Shown: piece after piece, positions 9,059-21,078 of the stretch | Position numbering within the stretch: position 1 is the first letter of the stretch | How the letters are laid out: each line of letters opens with the position of its first letter | Source: Megamerina dolium | Lineage: Eukaryota > Arthropoda > Insecta > Diptera > Megamerinidae | DNA length: 64,000 nt | Reading direction: 5' to 3' | NCBI GenBank assembly: GCA_963854835.1 | Contig: OY978525.1 | Coordinates: forward strand, 81,283,775 to 81,347,774 | Notes under the pieces: generated by a model | The model's input: the letters and a program-made list of their open reading frames with translations, nothing else | The model's database searches: none | What the model was told of the DNA's origin: nothing | Made by a program: the position numbers and the translations under genes

Positions 9059-11572
9059 GTCTTCTCAAGATATGCCACTGGAACGCCAACGGCTTAAGCC
9101 AGCACCGTTTGGAGCTAATTCAATTCCTTGAATCCAGCCAGATCGACATAATGATGATATCTGAGACCCATTTCACTGACAAAAATTGCTACCAAATACC
9201 ATATTACAAACTGTATACCACAAATCATCCACATGGTAAGGCACGCGGAGGAACTGCCATATTGATAAAAAGCAGAATAAAACATCATGTTCTCGAAGAT
9301 TTCAGTAGCGTCTACTTGCAAGCAACATCTATATGTCTGGAAGAATACATCTCTAAGCTAGTAATATCTGCGATATACTGTCCCCCAAGATACAGTATTA
9401 CCGAACAGCAATATAAAGAATTTTTCTCAGCTCTTGGTAGCAAATTCTTGATTGCTCGCGTTTTCAACGCCAAACACACTCACTGGGGCTCCCGCTTAAT
9501 AACTCCTAAAGGCAGAAGACTATGTTCAATCATCACTAACCACGGCTACGATGTTATTTCAAATGGTCAACCGACATATTGGCCGACGGACAAGAGGAAA
9601 ATACCCGATCTCATCTGACCACTCACCCACGGTAATATCTATAAAATCACCAAGCCCCCAAGGCAATTGCGTTAGAAAGAAAATAGACTGGTTAAAATTC
9701 AAGAAATATATAAATTTCCATCTTCCTCTCAGTACTGTATTAAGAAATGGACACGATGTAGACTCAGCACTCGAAAAATTCAACCAGCTGCTCTCATTAG
9801 CTCTCAGCTCAGCCACGTGCACAAAGGTATGCAAGCAATCAAACTATAGCCCATACACACCAGCCGACATTGAATTGCTAGTAAGACAGAAAAGAAGACT
9901 CCGAAGACAATGGCAAGAATTCAGATCACCGAATCTGAAAACACAGCTACAACACTGCACTCGAAAGTTAAAGCAAGCCTTGAAAAATAAAAACAACAAA
10001 GACTTAGAAGAGCACATAGCGAAATTAACACCTGGTGAAGCGTCAGACTACTCTTTGTGGAAATCAGCAAAAAGCTCAAATCGGCCAATTCTCACTGATT
10101 CCCCCATCCGTTTGAGTGACGGTAATTGGGCTAGAAGCAACTGTGAGAAGGGTTTGGCTTTTGCAAACCACCTAAAAAGTGTGTTTACACCCAATCCACC
10201 CTCTTTACAGTCCTCATTACCAAAATTAACTTCTCAACCTTGCTCAATAACGCTCAAAATTAAAAAAAGGACATATTCAAAGCAATTTATAAAGATTTAA
10301 ACCCAAAAAAATCACCTGGTCCAGATAAAATTACCGGTAAAATGATAAAAGAGCTACCTCCGTCTTCAGTAATTCATCTCATGCACATTTTCAATGTTAT
10401 CCTTCGTATTAAACACTATCCCAAATGCTGGAAAACTTTAAAAATTATTATGATAGCAAAACCAGGAAAAGACCCTACAAAAGTTGGATCGTACAGACCT
10501 ATCAGCCTCCTGCCTCTACTCTCTAAAGTATTCGAAAAGCTAGTTGTCATGAATATAACTCCATTTATTAATCTCAACCAACTGATACCTCAACCGCATT
10601 GTAACTCTGATAAAGAACACTTTTGAAGAAAAAAAGTATTGCTCAGCTGTCTTTCTTGATATCACTCAAGCTTTCGATAAAGTATGGCACGATGGCCTTA
10701 TTTACAAACTCAAACTATTACTGCCTGCAAATGTCTCCTCATAGCTACCTCACGAAAAGACAATTTCTCGTACATTACAAGGATTACACATCAAATCCAT
10801 TGGATATTCACGCTGGCGTTCCTCAAGGAAGCGTCTCTTATACACTTCAGATATGCCCAACAATAACTATACATTCATATCGACCTTTGCTGATGATACG
10901 GCAATATTGTGCTCTCGCTCTAACCCCATAGAAGCTACTAAACTCCTGCAGACTCATGTCGATTCTCTCGAAATCTGGCTAGCAAAATGGCGTATAAAAG
11001 TCAATGAATCAAAGAGCGTACATGTAACCTTCACGCTAAGGCTAGATACATGTCTCCCACTTAATATTAATGGCCAATCAGTTCCACAATGTTCCTCAAC
11101 AAAGTACTTGGGTATTCACCTCGACAGAAGGCTGACATGGAAAAATCACATAGAGGCAAAGAAAACTCAGATCAAGCTTAAAATGAATCATTTATGGTGG
11201 CTGTTACACAAAAGATCAAAGTTGAATCTTGAATACAAAGTGCTATTATATAAAGCAATCCTGAAGCCAATTTGGACTTATGATATTCAGATTTGGGGCA
11301 CCGCATCTCCCTCAAATATTGAAAAATTGCAGCGAATACAATCCAAGTGTCTGCTAATTATTGTAAACGCGCCTTGGTATATGAGGAACGTTAACATCCA
11401 TCGAGATTTAAATGTACCCACAATTTCTGAGGAAGTTGCAATGTCCTGCAGAAGCTACATTCAAAAATTACACAATCATCCGAATCCCTTTGCTAGGCAA
11501 TTGTTGCTGAGCACGGGGCATCGTCGATTAAAAAGAAAATATGCTGTGAAATTGCTATACCTCGCGACTTAA
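9055..11572 (+). pseudogene. Jockey-like ORF2 (endonuclease and reverse transcriptase)
   Basis: Starts at ATG 9055, overlapping the ORF1 stop by four bases. Apurinic-type endonuclease: HWNANGLSQHRLE, SETHF, and the catalytic block that reads GDFNAKHTHWGS in the sister copy but RVFNAKHTHWGS here, so the catalytic Asp is lost near 9463. A deletion near 9617 shifts the frame before SSDHSP. RT: KSPGPDKI, YRPISLLPLLSKVFEKL, a deletion at about 10597 removing the FGFR block, block A TQAFDKVWHDG near 10675, HAGVPQGSV, and the intact catalytic FADDTA near 10890. The C-terminal thumb KLQRIQSKCLLII ends at 11572. Multiple frames make it inactive. No RNase H follows. Confidence 0.92.
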
Positions 11573-11762
11573 CAAATTGTGATGGAACGTTGGGAATATC
11601 ACATAATTTTAGTTAGTTTGTAAGATTTGATTACTTATTGTTAGTTTCTAAGTAATTTAGAAAGATCCAAAAAAAAGCTTGTTAGAAAAACAAAAAAAAA
11701 CAAAAAATAACAAAAAATTAATTGCATTATAATTTCAATCTAAAAATTAATTTCTTTTTTAA

Positions 11763-12146
11763 TTTGTGACTGACACTATTGGCAACATCGAAACGAATGT
11801 CAACAAAAAGAAATAAGCGATAACCAGAACAAGCCAACGAGAAAGGAAGAGAAGAATCTCGATAAAAGAAGATTCTGGGGTGTTGCCAACAGAGTATAAA
11901 TAGAGCCAGTGTTGAGAAGTGAAAATCAATTTGATCCCGAACGTGATTGCAGAAACATCGATACAGAGGTTGCAAGTACATTTAAGTGTTATTGTAAATA
12001 GTTGACTGTAAGCAGAGTTGATTGTACATAGAGATTATTAAATAAATTGTTGCTGTATATAGTTGTACAAAATCAGTGTTGCAATTATTATTAACAGAAT
12101 CCAGTGATCAAATAGAATTAAACGCTCACAGAATAAAAACGTAACA
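11763..12146 (+). mobile_element. Gypsy LTR, truncated at its 5' end (copy 1)
   Basis: Plus-strand LTR of the 43689-49587 gypsy family lacking about the first 40 bp. It contains ccaacagagtataaatagag (TATA box near 11900), aataaattgttgctg and the terminal aacgtaaca, followed by atat. There is no internal gypsy sequence next to it, so it is a solo or broken LTR. An identical unit lies at 31786-32169. Confidence 0.9.
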
Positions 12147-12150
12147 ATAT

Positions 12151-12391
12151 AAAAAAAAAAAATAAATATGTGGCACTTAAAGCCCCAAAGGGCTCATTGG
12201 CCGAGCTTCTCTTCCATTACTGTTGTGCGTCTTAAATTTTGGACAGTATTTGAATGGACCTACTTATTTTAGCCGGTTCCGAACGGCAGAACACTTGTGA
12301 CATCACTTTTTCTGAGCTTTGTCACAGAGTTCTTTTTAGAAGCTTTTTCATGGCAAGTTGTTACTGTCGGAAGAATTGCCAATCGTATGTA
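12151..12391 (-). mobile_element. SINE, 5'-truncated (copy in duplicated block)
   Basis: Minus-strand SINE without the tRNA head. The tail (aaaaaaaaaaaataaatat) starts just after the LTR end, and the body runs to the word gaattgccaat. Its twin is at 32174-32414. I see no clear target duplication, partly because the left side abuts the LTR. Confidence 0.88.
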
Positions 12392-13673
12392 TCTATCACC
12401 GTCGCTCTACTACCTACGCTAATCTGCAACATTTTACTGTTGACTTAACGAATCACTTGAAAGTGTAAAAAATCTCTAAACATATTAATTAATTACAAAA
12501 ATTTATCCCCAACGCATCGCTAAAGAGACCGATCGGAGACTAATCTACGATTGATATCTAAAGAGATTAATCCCGGATTACTCTTTTTAGAGATTAGCCG
12601 CACAATTTTTGCAGGGTGTTGCAGCACTGTATAGTAGTGGAAGTACTGTATAGTGGTGATATGTGGCTTTTAGAAGATTTTGCGCAGCTGTTTAGGGTGT
12701 TAAGCACGGCATTATATCATCTGAATCACTTATTTTTGCAAAACGAATTTTTACACCCAAATTAATATTTCTAGGGACCCCTTCAAGTTGAAAAATAAGG
12801 TACGTCTTAATGTACTAACATATATACAATATAAATTGCACTATAACTTTGATCTGCTGTATTATTTTTGTTTATAACTTAATACAGCACATTAAAAGCA
12901 GAAGATACAAGAATTTTCAAGAGCTTTAAGGCTATAAAAAAATATAAATTAGAGAGGTATAAGACAGCATTAGTAGAATGCGAGTTCGGACCTCAATGAG
13001 GCCTGAGAAGAAAATGTAGTGATGATTGAGATTACGAAGTTACGAAAAAAAACCCGTAATATAGAATATTATGGAAGTCTAAAAAAATAGACAAACGAAC
13101 AGAAATAACTTCGAAATTAGTTTTCAACTTTTTTTAAAATTTGTATGTGATTTCATGAACTGATAATTGCAAAAATTTACACATTATCTTTGCAGAACGA
13201 CGTTCACATATGCCAATTTGTAAAAAGGCGGATAAATTTAAATAGTTTTTTAAAATAATACTAGAAAATATTATTCCTTCTGTATATGCTCTCAAACATA
13301 ATTTACACAAATAATTTTTCTCTATCATCTCTCTATAATTTCTTCTAGGTAATTGTAATCTAATAATCAAAAAGTATATACTTGCAACTATTTATTTTTA
13401 ATATTTTCAGACTAATGTTACAAGATTGAGTTTTGTATTTCAAATACAGTTATCAGTATTTATCTACTCATTAAATTATGATTTATGATTTAAAGATAAT
13501 GATTTAATTTATTTAAATGTATATACTTATATATGTTCTTGTGTCATTTTAATCTAAAACGATATATCATGTACTATGTGGATTTTGTTAATTACATCCG
13601 AATACGTATAATAGCTTTGCTTATACAAAGCTGATTAAAATAATACCAGTTTTAATTTAATGCATGTCAAATT
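12392..13673. other. Non-coding segment shared by the 20-kb-apart duplication
   Basis: AT-rich DNA without a convincing reading frame. It contains short inverted motifs around ctctaaa/agagatta (12470-12600) that may be a small MITE. It is present again at 32415-33830, where an extra segment of about 134 bp (about 33333-33466) is inserted. Confidence 0.7.
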
Positions 13674-14374
13674 TTAGTTTTAGCAGACAATTGTTTCGAA
13701 TGATTTCCGGCACCAGTTTCAATCATTTCGTATTAGCACACCAGCGTTAAAAAGGAAACACCAGCAGGACCAACGGCAAGTTATTTACATATATCCAAAA
13801 AAAGTATATATACAGTTAAAAGATCTTCAGAAGTAATTCAGTAAAGGCTATCATTTATTATTCTGACATCTATAATAAAATGAATTATCTAAGAAACTTT
13901 TCCGCATAGCAAAGTGTTTCATACAAGGTTAGTATACGCTTATATTAAATTACAATATCCTTATATTTTACACAAAAAAGCGTTCGATTTATAATAATTG
14001 CATTTTTAGCATATTTATACATAGGTTAACAGATTTTATGTTTGATCGCAGATATCATAAAAACTACAATTACAAATATATATGTATATGAGACAAGATA
14101 TACTAAAAATCGTTTAGGCCTTATTTGAATTTATGTACTTGGCACTGGCCGTACTTGTCTTAATGCTTGAGCTGTTCTTGTATGCAGGATTGCATCAAGC
14201 TTCCCCTGGCTTTCTTCCGACTTTGTCGCTTCACTGCAGTGCGTCTTCGTCAGTAAATATTATGAATAAAAAATTAGCTCAATAACATATATGTACCCAC
14301 TCTTACTTAAAAAACCGTACTAACATTATTGGAAAAAGAAACGTCTCTATTTTTATCCGCTTTTGCAAATGTAA
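13674..14374. other. AT-rich non-coding DNA
   Basis: No reading frame, RNA gene or known repeat could be supported here. Confidence 0.5.
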
Positions 14375-15755
14375 TAGCCTAGACAGACGGCAGTCTAATT
14401 CCGGATTACCGAGTTAATTCGAATTAACTCGGGCATTAACTGCAGCTAATCCGCATTAACTCTATGAGTTAATTTTCAAAATAAAAGAGGATTATAGCCT
14501 AGACAGACGGCAGCCTATTTCCGGATTACCGGCGCACTTAATCCGAATAAAATAATAACCTGACAGACGGCAGTATTGCGGATTAACTAAATGGCTGATT
14601 GCTGCTTTATTAGGTCTGTCCACTTACATTACTATCACTATCAATTGCTGTCATCTAACACTCTCGATATGAGAAAATCTACAAGAAGTGCGTGAACTGA
14701 GAACTATCAGAAACTTGTAAATTGACATTCACTGTTCGTAATTGAGAGCTGGATTTATTTGTTCGCCAACACTTTTCATGTTGAAAACTGTTAACTGTTG
14801 TTGAAAGTTTTTTGTTAGCGAACACACCTAATATTTTGTAAAATGGATGGAGAAAAATTCACAATAGACAATTTTCAGCAGTGTTGCCATCGCAAATTGC
14901 CCTAATCCTCTTTTATTTTGAGAATTAACTCATAGAGTTTATGCGGATTAGCTGCAGTTAATGCCCGAGTTAATTCGAATTAAGTCGGTAATCCGGAAAA
15001 TCCGCTGAAAATTGTCTATTGTGAATTTTTCTCCATCCATTTTACAAACCATTAGGTGTGTTCGCTAACAAAAAACTTTCAACAACTGTTAACAGTTTTC
15101 AACATGAAAAGCGTTGGCGAACAAATAAAACCAGCTGTCAATTAAGAACTGTAAATGTCAATTTACAAGTTTCTGATAGTTTTCAGTTCACGTACTTCTT
15201 GTAGATTTGCTCATATCGAAAGTGACAGATGACAAAAATTGATAGTGATAGTAATGTAAGTGAACAAATCTATTAAAAGAGCAATCAGCCGTTTAGTTAA
15301 TCCGCAATACTGCCGTCTGTCAGGTTATTATTTTATTCGGATTAAGTGAGCCGGTAATCCGGAATTAGGCTGCCGTCTGTCTAGGCTATAAGCTATTAGG
15401 GATCCATTTTACAAAATATTAGGTATGTTCGCTAACAAAAAAATTTCAACAATTGTTAACAGTTTTCAACATGAAAAGCGTTGGAGAACAAATAAATCCA
15501 GCTGTCAATTACGAACTGTGAATGTCAATTTACAAGTTTCTGATAGTTTTCAGTTCACGTACTTCTTGTAGATTTTCTCATATCGTGAGTGACAGCTGAC
15601 AGAAATTGATAGTGATAGTAATGTAAGAGAGCAGACCTAATAAAACAGCAATGACCCGTTTAGTTAATCTGCAATACTGCCGTCTGTCAGGTTAATATTT
15701 TATTCGGACTAAGTGCGCTGGTAATCCGGAATTAGGCTGCCGTCTGTCTAGGCTA
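14375..15755. mobile_element. Nested foldback / MITE cluster with TAGCCTAGACAGACGGCAG termini
   Basis: The terminal word tagcctagacagacggcag begins arms at 14375 and 14495. Its reverse complement ends arms at 15388 and 15755. The 14495-14881 arm is largely the reverse complement of 15004-15388, so the pair forms an inverted repeat with arms of about 385 bp. A second right arm (about 15400-15755) repeats 15035-15388 in tandem. The loop (14882-15003) contains the reverse complement of 14400-14494, the inner part of the outer left arm. No transposase is present, so it is non-autonomous. The flanking TAA on both outer ends may be the target duplication. It resembles foldback/Galileo-type organisation in layout only. 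Confidence 0.85.
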
Positions 15756-17433
15756 TAAGCAACGATTGTTAATTTCTTTTGTAAGGCGTAACCTCCTTAT
15801 TGGACGATGTACTTTTATACAAAATTCATGTATAATTTTCCTAAGTTTTCGTAGAGGTAATTTGTTGGCCTCTAATTCATCTTCATCTATTTGCACCCAC
15901 TGTTCTTGCAATTTGTGACAAATTGTATATTCCGCCCTACATGAGACCTAGAAATTTGTATTGTTTTCTTGTAAGATAGCTTCATAAACAAACAAACAAA
16001 AAAAAGACACCTCACAATTTTCAATAATTTCAACAACTAAAAAATGAAAATGACTTTTTACGAGCTTTTTGCGCTAAAAATACAAATCCAATTTTAAGAG
16101 CAAAATTTGGATTTGTGACACGACATAAATAGACAAGTTATAAATGTAATAGCGGCATTTTACCTGAACTGTATTACTAAAATATATTTTTCATCTAGAA
16201 GCATTTCAAGGAGTTCTCTATGAGTGTTCTAATATCGTTAGCTGGTAGTGTACTTTAAAATGTTCGTGAAAAATTTTATGTTCGTTCAGCCGATGGTATT
16301 ATTCATTTCTTTGTCGCAACAAGCGCATCGAGTTCGTGATAGTGTGTAAATTTCTATATACATTCTATATACATTATTATTATTATTATTATTATTATTA
16401 TAGGTGTTTGATACACTACAACCGTATAGGTCTATTGTGCACCCTTCGTAGACTTAGATTCTGTCTCTTAATCCAACACGTAATAGAAAGTTTAATATAT
16501 ACCCTTTTTTTCCTTCAATATCGGCAGTTTTCATTCGAGAAGACTCTCTCTTTCCCTAGTTAATAATTCCGTAATTATTCTTATTCAAATTAATACATTC
16601 CTCAAAAAGATTTTGGATCGTAAGTTACCTTTAGGTCCCTAAAAGTAACTTACTAACTGTTACCAGATTTTATTTAGCTGGTGATATTTGAGCTATCAAT
16701 GCAAGTTTGATTGTCAGTATTACTACCCTTTTCTTCAGGTATTCATGGGCCAAGCACATAGAAATGCTTGATAGTAAAATCAAACAACAATAAAAATTCT
16801 TCTGAGCGTAATTATCGTACCAGTGATGGTAAAGTATTTGACCAACTGCCATTAATTTGTTCATTATAATATTTCCTTAAATAATACATACCATGTGAAA
16901 TTAACTACGAGGCACTAGGTCTAAGAATTATAGGGGGAATATTAAGGGGACCAAGTTAATGAAATATTGTACATATTTATATTCCACTCCACAACTTGTA
17001 CAATAGATTTCATTGATAAATATTTTTATTATTTTATTATGTGTTGCAAAAAGCAGTGGTTAGTCGAATTAAGAGAAAATTGAGTTACATACACCACCAA
17101 TTCCGTAATATTTTATTACATATTGTATAAGAATTTTAAAGATTTGAGAAAATCAAGAAAAACCAAAAAAAAAAAAAAAAAAAAATAGATTCATTTAAGC
17201 TTATTTTCTTCGAGGTAGAAAGAACATAATTTAAATTTTTAAATGCAGGTAATTCTTGAAATTATACTAAAGCTGTTGACATCTTCAAAATTCTGAAATT
17301 CGTTCAATTGATTGAGTTTTTGTTGATCTACCCAATTTACTCAGAAATGTATAAAATTAAGGTATAAAATTCAGATGTTTAATTTTAGCGGTTATTGCTT
17401 TTAGCCACAGAAACATATGTATATATGAGCATT
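15756..17433. other. AT-rich non-coding DNA
   Basis: No gene is recognised. It holds an ATT trinucleotide microsatellite at about 16373-16402 and a 21-base A run near 17165. Short open frames here have no family resemblance. Confidence 0.5.
16373..16402. repeat. (ATT)n microsatellite
   Basis: Ten consecutive ATT units followed by ATAGG. It is simple sequence of no evident function. Confidence 0.95.
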
Positions 17434-19215
17434 CCATTCAATTCAACGCACTAATTGTTCTTTTGGATTTTTAAATTGAGATAGCCACCTAAGCGCTGCG
17501 TGGTTAGTTCGTAGATGAAATGACTGACCGTACAAGTATTTTTGGACATTCCAGTGCTGCGAGCAACTCTCTTCGAGTGACGCAGTAGTTTCTTTCTGGC
17601 TTTGACAGGATTTTACTACAGGATTTTACTTTTTCTTGCCCATCGATGATCTGGGAGAGCACACCGCTTTTTTTTGAGGTGTCCAAATGCTTTGTTGTTC
17701 CTCATCACACACAAATGGTGTGTTCTTTTTTGTTCACTGATGCAAACTGCTGGCGATGATTCCAAATCCAGGAACAAATCATCTATAATAGGTACATAGC
17801 AAGCTTCTTAACTCGTAAAGATTTACTGAAATAGGCCATTCTTGTACTGCTGCTATTTTCTCTTCATCGGTATGTACCCCTTCTGTTGTTACTTTATGAC
17901 AAGATACTTAACTTCTCTCCAGAAAAGTGAAAACTATTTCGGATTCAATTTAAGCCCTGCTGATTGTATACGCTCAGATACTTCTTTCAACTTTTTCCGG
18001 TGGTCGTCAAAATATCTTCCCATCACGATAATGTCTTCGAGATATACATGATGACCAGATAGCACGTTTTCCAGTGTAATCCTCTTAGTACACGTTCCAT
18101 CAAACGTTCGAAAGTAGCTGGCGCATTGCTTAAACCAAATGGCATCACTGTAAATTGCCATAGACCATCGCCAATATTGAAAGCTGTTTTTCTTTGAAGA
18201 TCAAGAGTTGAGAACCACTTCGCACCAGATAGCGTGTCCAGAGTGTCATCGATTCTTGGCAGTGGATAGCTGTCTTTTTTCGTGATATCATTAAGCTTTC
18301 TGTAATCCACACAGAATCGAGTACTCCCATCTTTGCTAGAACAACTGGCGAACTCCACGGACTCACTGATGGTTCGATAATACCTTGTTTCTGCATATCG
18401 ATAATCAGGCTTAATCATCTCTTTTGGTATATGGAACTCGTCATGGTGCTTGACGGGTTGGTCTAGAATCACCGGTGTCAATGTCATGTTTCACGATGGT
18501 TGTTCGTCCACTAGTTTTCACATTTGATGAAAAGATTGAACTGTATTTCTCCAATAGTTGTGAGGCCTTTTCTGTTTGCTGTTTTGTAAGCACACATACC
18601 CATTCTTAACAGTGCCCGTTCTAACAATTCCTGGTGTTCCACTTTTCATCGACGAACTTCTTTTACAATCTACTATGGCACTAACTTCCTTGAAATGACC
18701 AATCACCATTCCTTTCTACACAACTGTATATGTATTAGTTGGACTTTGTATTATCACCGGTACCATACAATTCCCATTAGGTTCCACTAATGTTTTTCTA
18801 GGTAAGATGCTCTTATTTTTTATTTGTTTCTCCGACTCCACTCCCCAGAACTTGTTCACCATTCGCATTCATCTGTACCCAAATTACCACACTGATTTTG
18901 CTTACACCTCTTGGCGTTGATATGCCAATATGCCGAAGTTCAGTGGTAACTCGACCTTTGCATAGCGTACTATCCGTCGACAAAATTGAACATGAATCCA
19001 TTATTAATCATGAAGTTAACGCCAATTATTACGTCATCGATGATGTTAGCCACAATGATGTCATTTTCCCATGTGCAATTTCCAATAGATACTCGTTTCT
19101 TTATCTTACCCAGAATCTATACAGAATCAGAATTAAAGTCTCAAATCTCTTTTCCAAGTCACCCTTGATTATAGGATATGATGCACCAGTATCCAGGGTT
19201 AACATGAATTGTGAG
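17434..19215 (-). pseudogene. Gypsy pol relic: protease, RT, partial RNase H
   Basis: Read right to left. Protease homology is at about 19000-19215 (counterpart of the DTGA region), then a linker at 18518-18999. RT at 17900-18490 has HDEFHIPKEMI and YRYAETRYYR upstream of STRFCVDYRKLNDITKKDSY and PLPRIDDTLDTLSGAKWFS, then TVMPFGLSNAPATFERLMER. The catalytic block that reads YLDDIIV in the intact copy is damaged here (CYLVIMYISK in one frame, EDIIVMGRYFDD in another). RNase H at 17434-17690 retains SKPERNYCVTRRELLA. There are several frameshifts. It is inactive. Confidence 0.88.
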
Positions 19216-19707
19216 ATGTGAATGATGTGATTGTTGGAGTCAGTTCACACCCTCCTGACCTGACTCGATTTAGTTTAACGATTGATTTGTATCAGTGGAG
19301 CGATCGCTGTCCCTCTTATTCTCCTTCTTTTGTCTTCCTGCAGAATTCGATCTTGATCGCTTTCGTCAACCGCCATGTCTCCTGGTCAAATGAAGCATTT
19401 ACCAGTAAATTTGTTTTCGCGTCGACCTGATGTTTTTGCTTTAGGCTGCACTACTAACTTGAATGCCTGACACATTGCTTCAACCAGATCTGATGTTTCT
19501 GCTTCTAGTTGGCGTACTCGTGGCATTGGTCAGCATATTAAACATGCGGCTTCATACGTCAAGATACTGCTGACTGTTTCGGCATATGTAGCGTTGGTGA
19601 CATGACAAAGGCACGCTTAGTCTCTACATCACGTATGCCGTCAAGGAATTCTTCTATATTTATTTTCTCAATGAATTCTCCCCAATTACCGGGGAACGCT
19701 AGATGAT
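19216..19707 (-). pseudogene. Gypsy gag, C-terminal part with zinc-knuckle remnant
   Basis: The + strand counterpart of the zinc-knuckle region of the 47772-48356 gag (catttaccagtaaatttgttttcgcg near 19395). The knuckle itself is damaged: the block that should give CFICDKPGHMARDC is shortened. It ends where the mariner begins, and the reading resumes at 20945. Confidence 0.75.
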
Positions 19708-19709
19708 AC

Positions 19710-20944
19710 AGGGTGATTTATTAGCAACTTTCTTTTTGGCAGCTCAGCTGTTTTCATGTAATATGTTACTATCAAGCATGTTCACTTTGGTCTATAATTT
19801 AACCATGAATCGACTTACAAACGAACAACGCTTTCAGATTATTGAATTTTATTATCTAATTTCATGCTCGCTTAAGGAAGTGCATCTTGCAATTGTTCCA
19901 TTTTATGGTCAGTTTGGGCGACCTCCTGAGGCGGCTATTCGAAATCTTGTGACTAAATTTCGCACCAAATTTACATTATTTGACATTAAACCACTAAGAC
20001 TCATACACAGAGTGCGGGCAGAGAAAAATGTCGCAGCTATATCCGCCAGTATTGATGATGACCGTGCAATTGGGCCTTTGTTACTCCATTACGTGGAAAA
20101 TTTTACGGAAGGATTTGGGTGCAAAACCTTTTAAAATACAGTTGGTGCAAGAATGCAAGCCACACGATCTACCACACAGCTAACTTTTGGTGAATAGGCG
20201 CTGGCAAAGTTGGATGAAGATCCTCTTTTTTATCGGAAAATTGTGTTCAGCGACGAAGCTCATTTCTGATAGAATGGATACTTGAACAATCAAATTGCCG
20301 TATTTGGTGTGAAGAGCAGCCAGAAGCATTGCAGGAACTACCAATGCATCCCGAAAACTACTCTGTTTGGTGTGGATTGAGGGCCGGTGGCATCATTGGA
20401 CTGTACTTTTTCAAAGACGTCGAAGGCAGGAACGTTACTGTGAATAGCAAGCGCTACCGTGCGATGATTACAAAATTTTTTGGTAAATGGAAGAGCTGAA
20501 CTTGGCTGACATATGTTTTCAACAAGGCGGTGCTACATACCACACAGCACGCGAAACAATGGCCCAATTGAGAGGCGAGTGCGGTGAACAGTTTATTTCA
20601 CGTTTGGGGCCAGTCAATTGGCCGCCTAGATCGTGCGATTTAATGACTTTAGACTATTTTTTGTGGGGCTATGTTAAAGGTCATGTCTATCCCGCAACAG
20701 TTGACGCACTGGAAGCCAATATTGAAGAATTTATTCGTGAGATACCGGCCGATATGTTGGAGAGAGTATACCAAAATTGGACCCAACGTATGAACCATTT
20801 GAGGCTCAGCCGCGGTCAACATTTACATGAAATCATCTTTAAACATTGGATTATATAGATCGTTCTATCGACTCAAATAATAATTTCATACATTTCTCTA
20901 AATTTTATGTGTCCATTTTTTTAATCAAATCCGATCACACTGAA
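19710..20944 (+). mobile_element. Rosa-type (DD41D) mariner element, dead
   Basis: IS630/Tc1/mariner transposon inserted in gypsy gag. The termini are cagggtgat (19710) and atcacactg (about 20934-20942), an imperfect inverted repeat, with TA at 19708-19709 and 20945-20946. Intact gag at 48220 shows the uninterrupted target (gctagatgacataagcgctc). The encoded transposase has a spacing of 41 residues between the second and third catalytic positions, which defines the rosa group known from tephritid flies. Confidence 0.85.
19804..20858 (+). pseudogene. Mariner transposase (rosa group), broken
   Basis: Cut-and-paste transposase. The N-terminal helix-turn-helix part is in one frame (MNRLTNEQRFQIIEFYY, FGRPPEAAIRNLVTKFRTKF). 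A deletion near 20060 breaks the frame. The first catalytic Asp is kept (KIVFSDEAHF, about 20252), but stops follow directly. The C-terminal catalytic half is open from 20487 to 20858. There the second catalytic Asp of the usual QQDGA block is Gly (QQGGATYHTA, codon 20526-20528), while the third is present (SCDLMTLDYFLWG, codon about 20652). The spacing from position two to three is 41 residues. It is inactive because of the lost Asp and the stops. Confidence 0.9.
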
Positions 20945-21078
20945 TAAGCGCTCAATATCGGAACCGAAATTCTGAGGGCTCTCATTACTCCTTTGCACTG
21001 ACGACCTTAATTCCACTCAATGGAATTGTGCGGGTGTCTCCAACAGTGATTGGTAGTTACCATGATTTTTCTCTGGAA

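Larger units (their letters stand above)
7546..11730 (+). mobile_element. Jockey-like LINE, copy 1 (5'-truncated)
   Basis: Two-ORF LINE without RNase H: ORF1 with zinc knuckles, ORF2 with endonuclease and RT, a 3' UTR and an A-rich tail (11660-11720). Compared with the full-length copy at 49908-54532 (minus) it lacks the 5' UTR and the first ORF1 codons, and it has several deletions (17 bp near 7985, 6 bp near 8542, about 50 bp near 10597). Its 3' part and everything downstream to 13673 is repeated at 30915-33830. Confidence 0.92.

Noticed and set aside
11727..11981. 84-codon minus-strand frame, repeated at 31750
   Set aside because: Antisense to the gypsy LTR. The repetition is due to the duplicated block.
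12254..12448. Repeated small frame MDLLILAGSERQNTCDITFS (also 32262, 43946)
   Set aside because: It is the SINE body read in reverse. It is conserved only because the SINE copies are similar.
14375..15755. CRISPR-like or satellite array
   Set aside because: Repeats are long, inverted and few, with no regular spacer pattern. A foldback transposon explains them.
16336..16563. 75-codon frame with a poly-Tyr stretch
   Set aside because: Produced by the (ATT)n microsatellite. No other evidence of coding.
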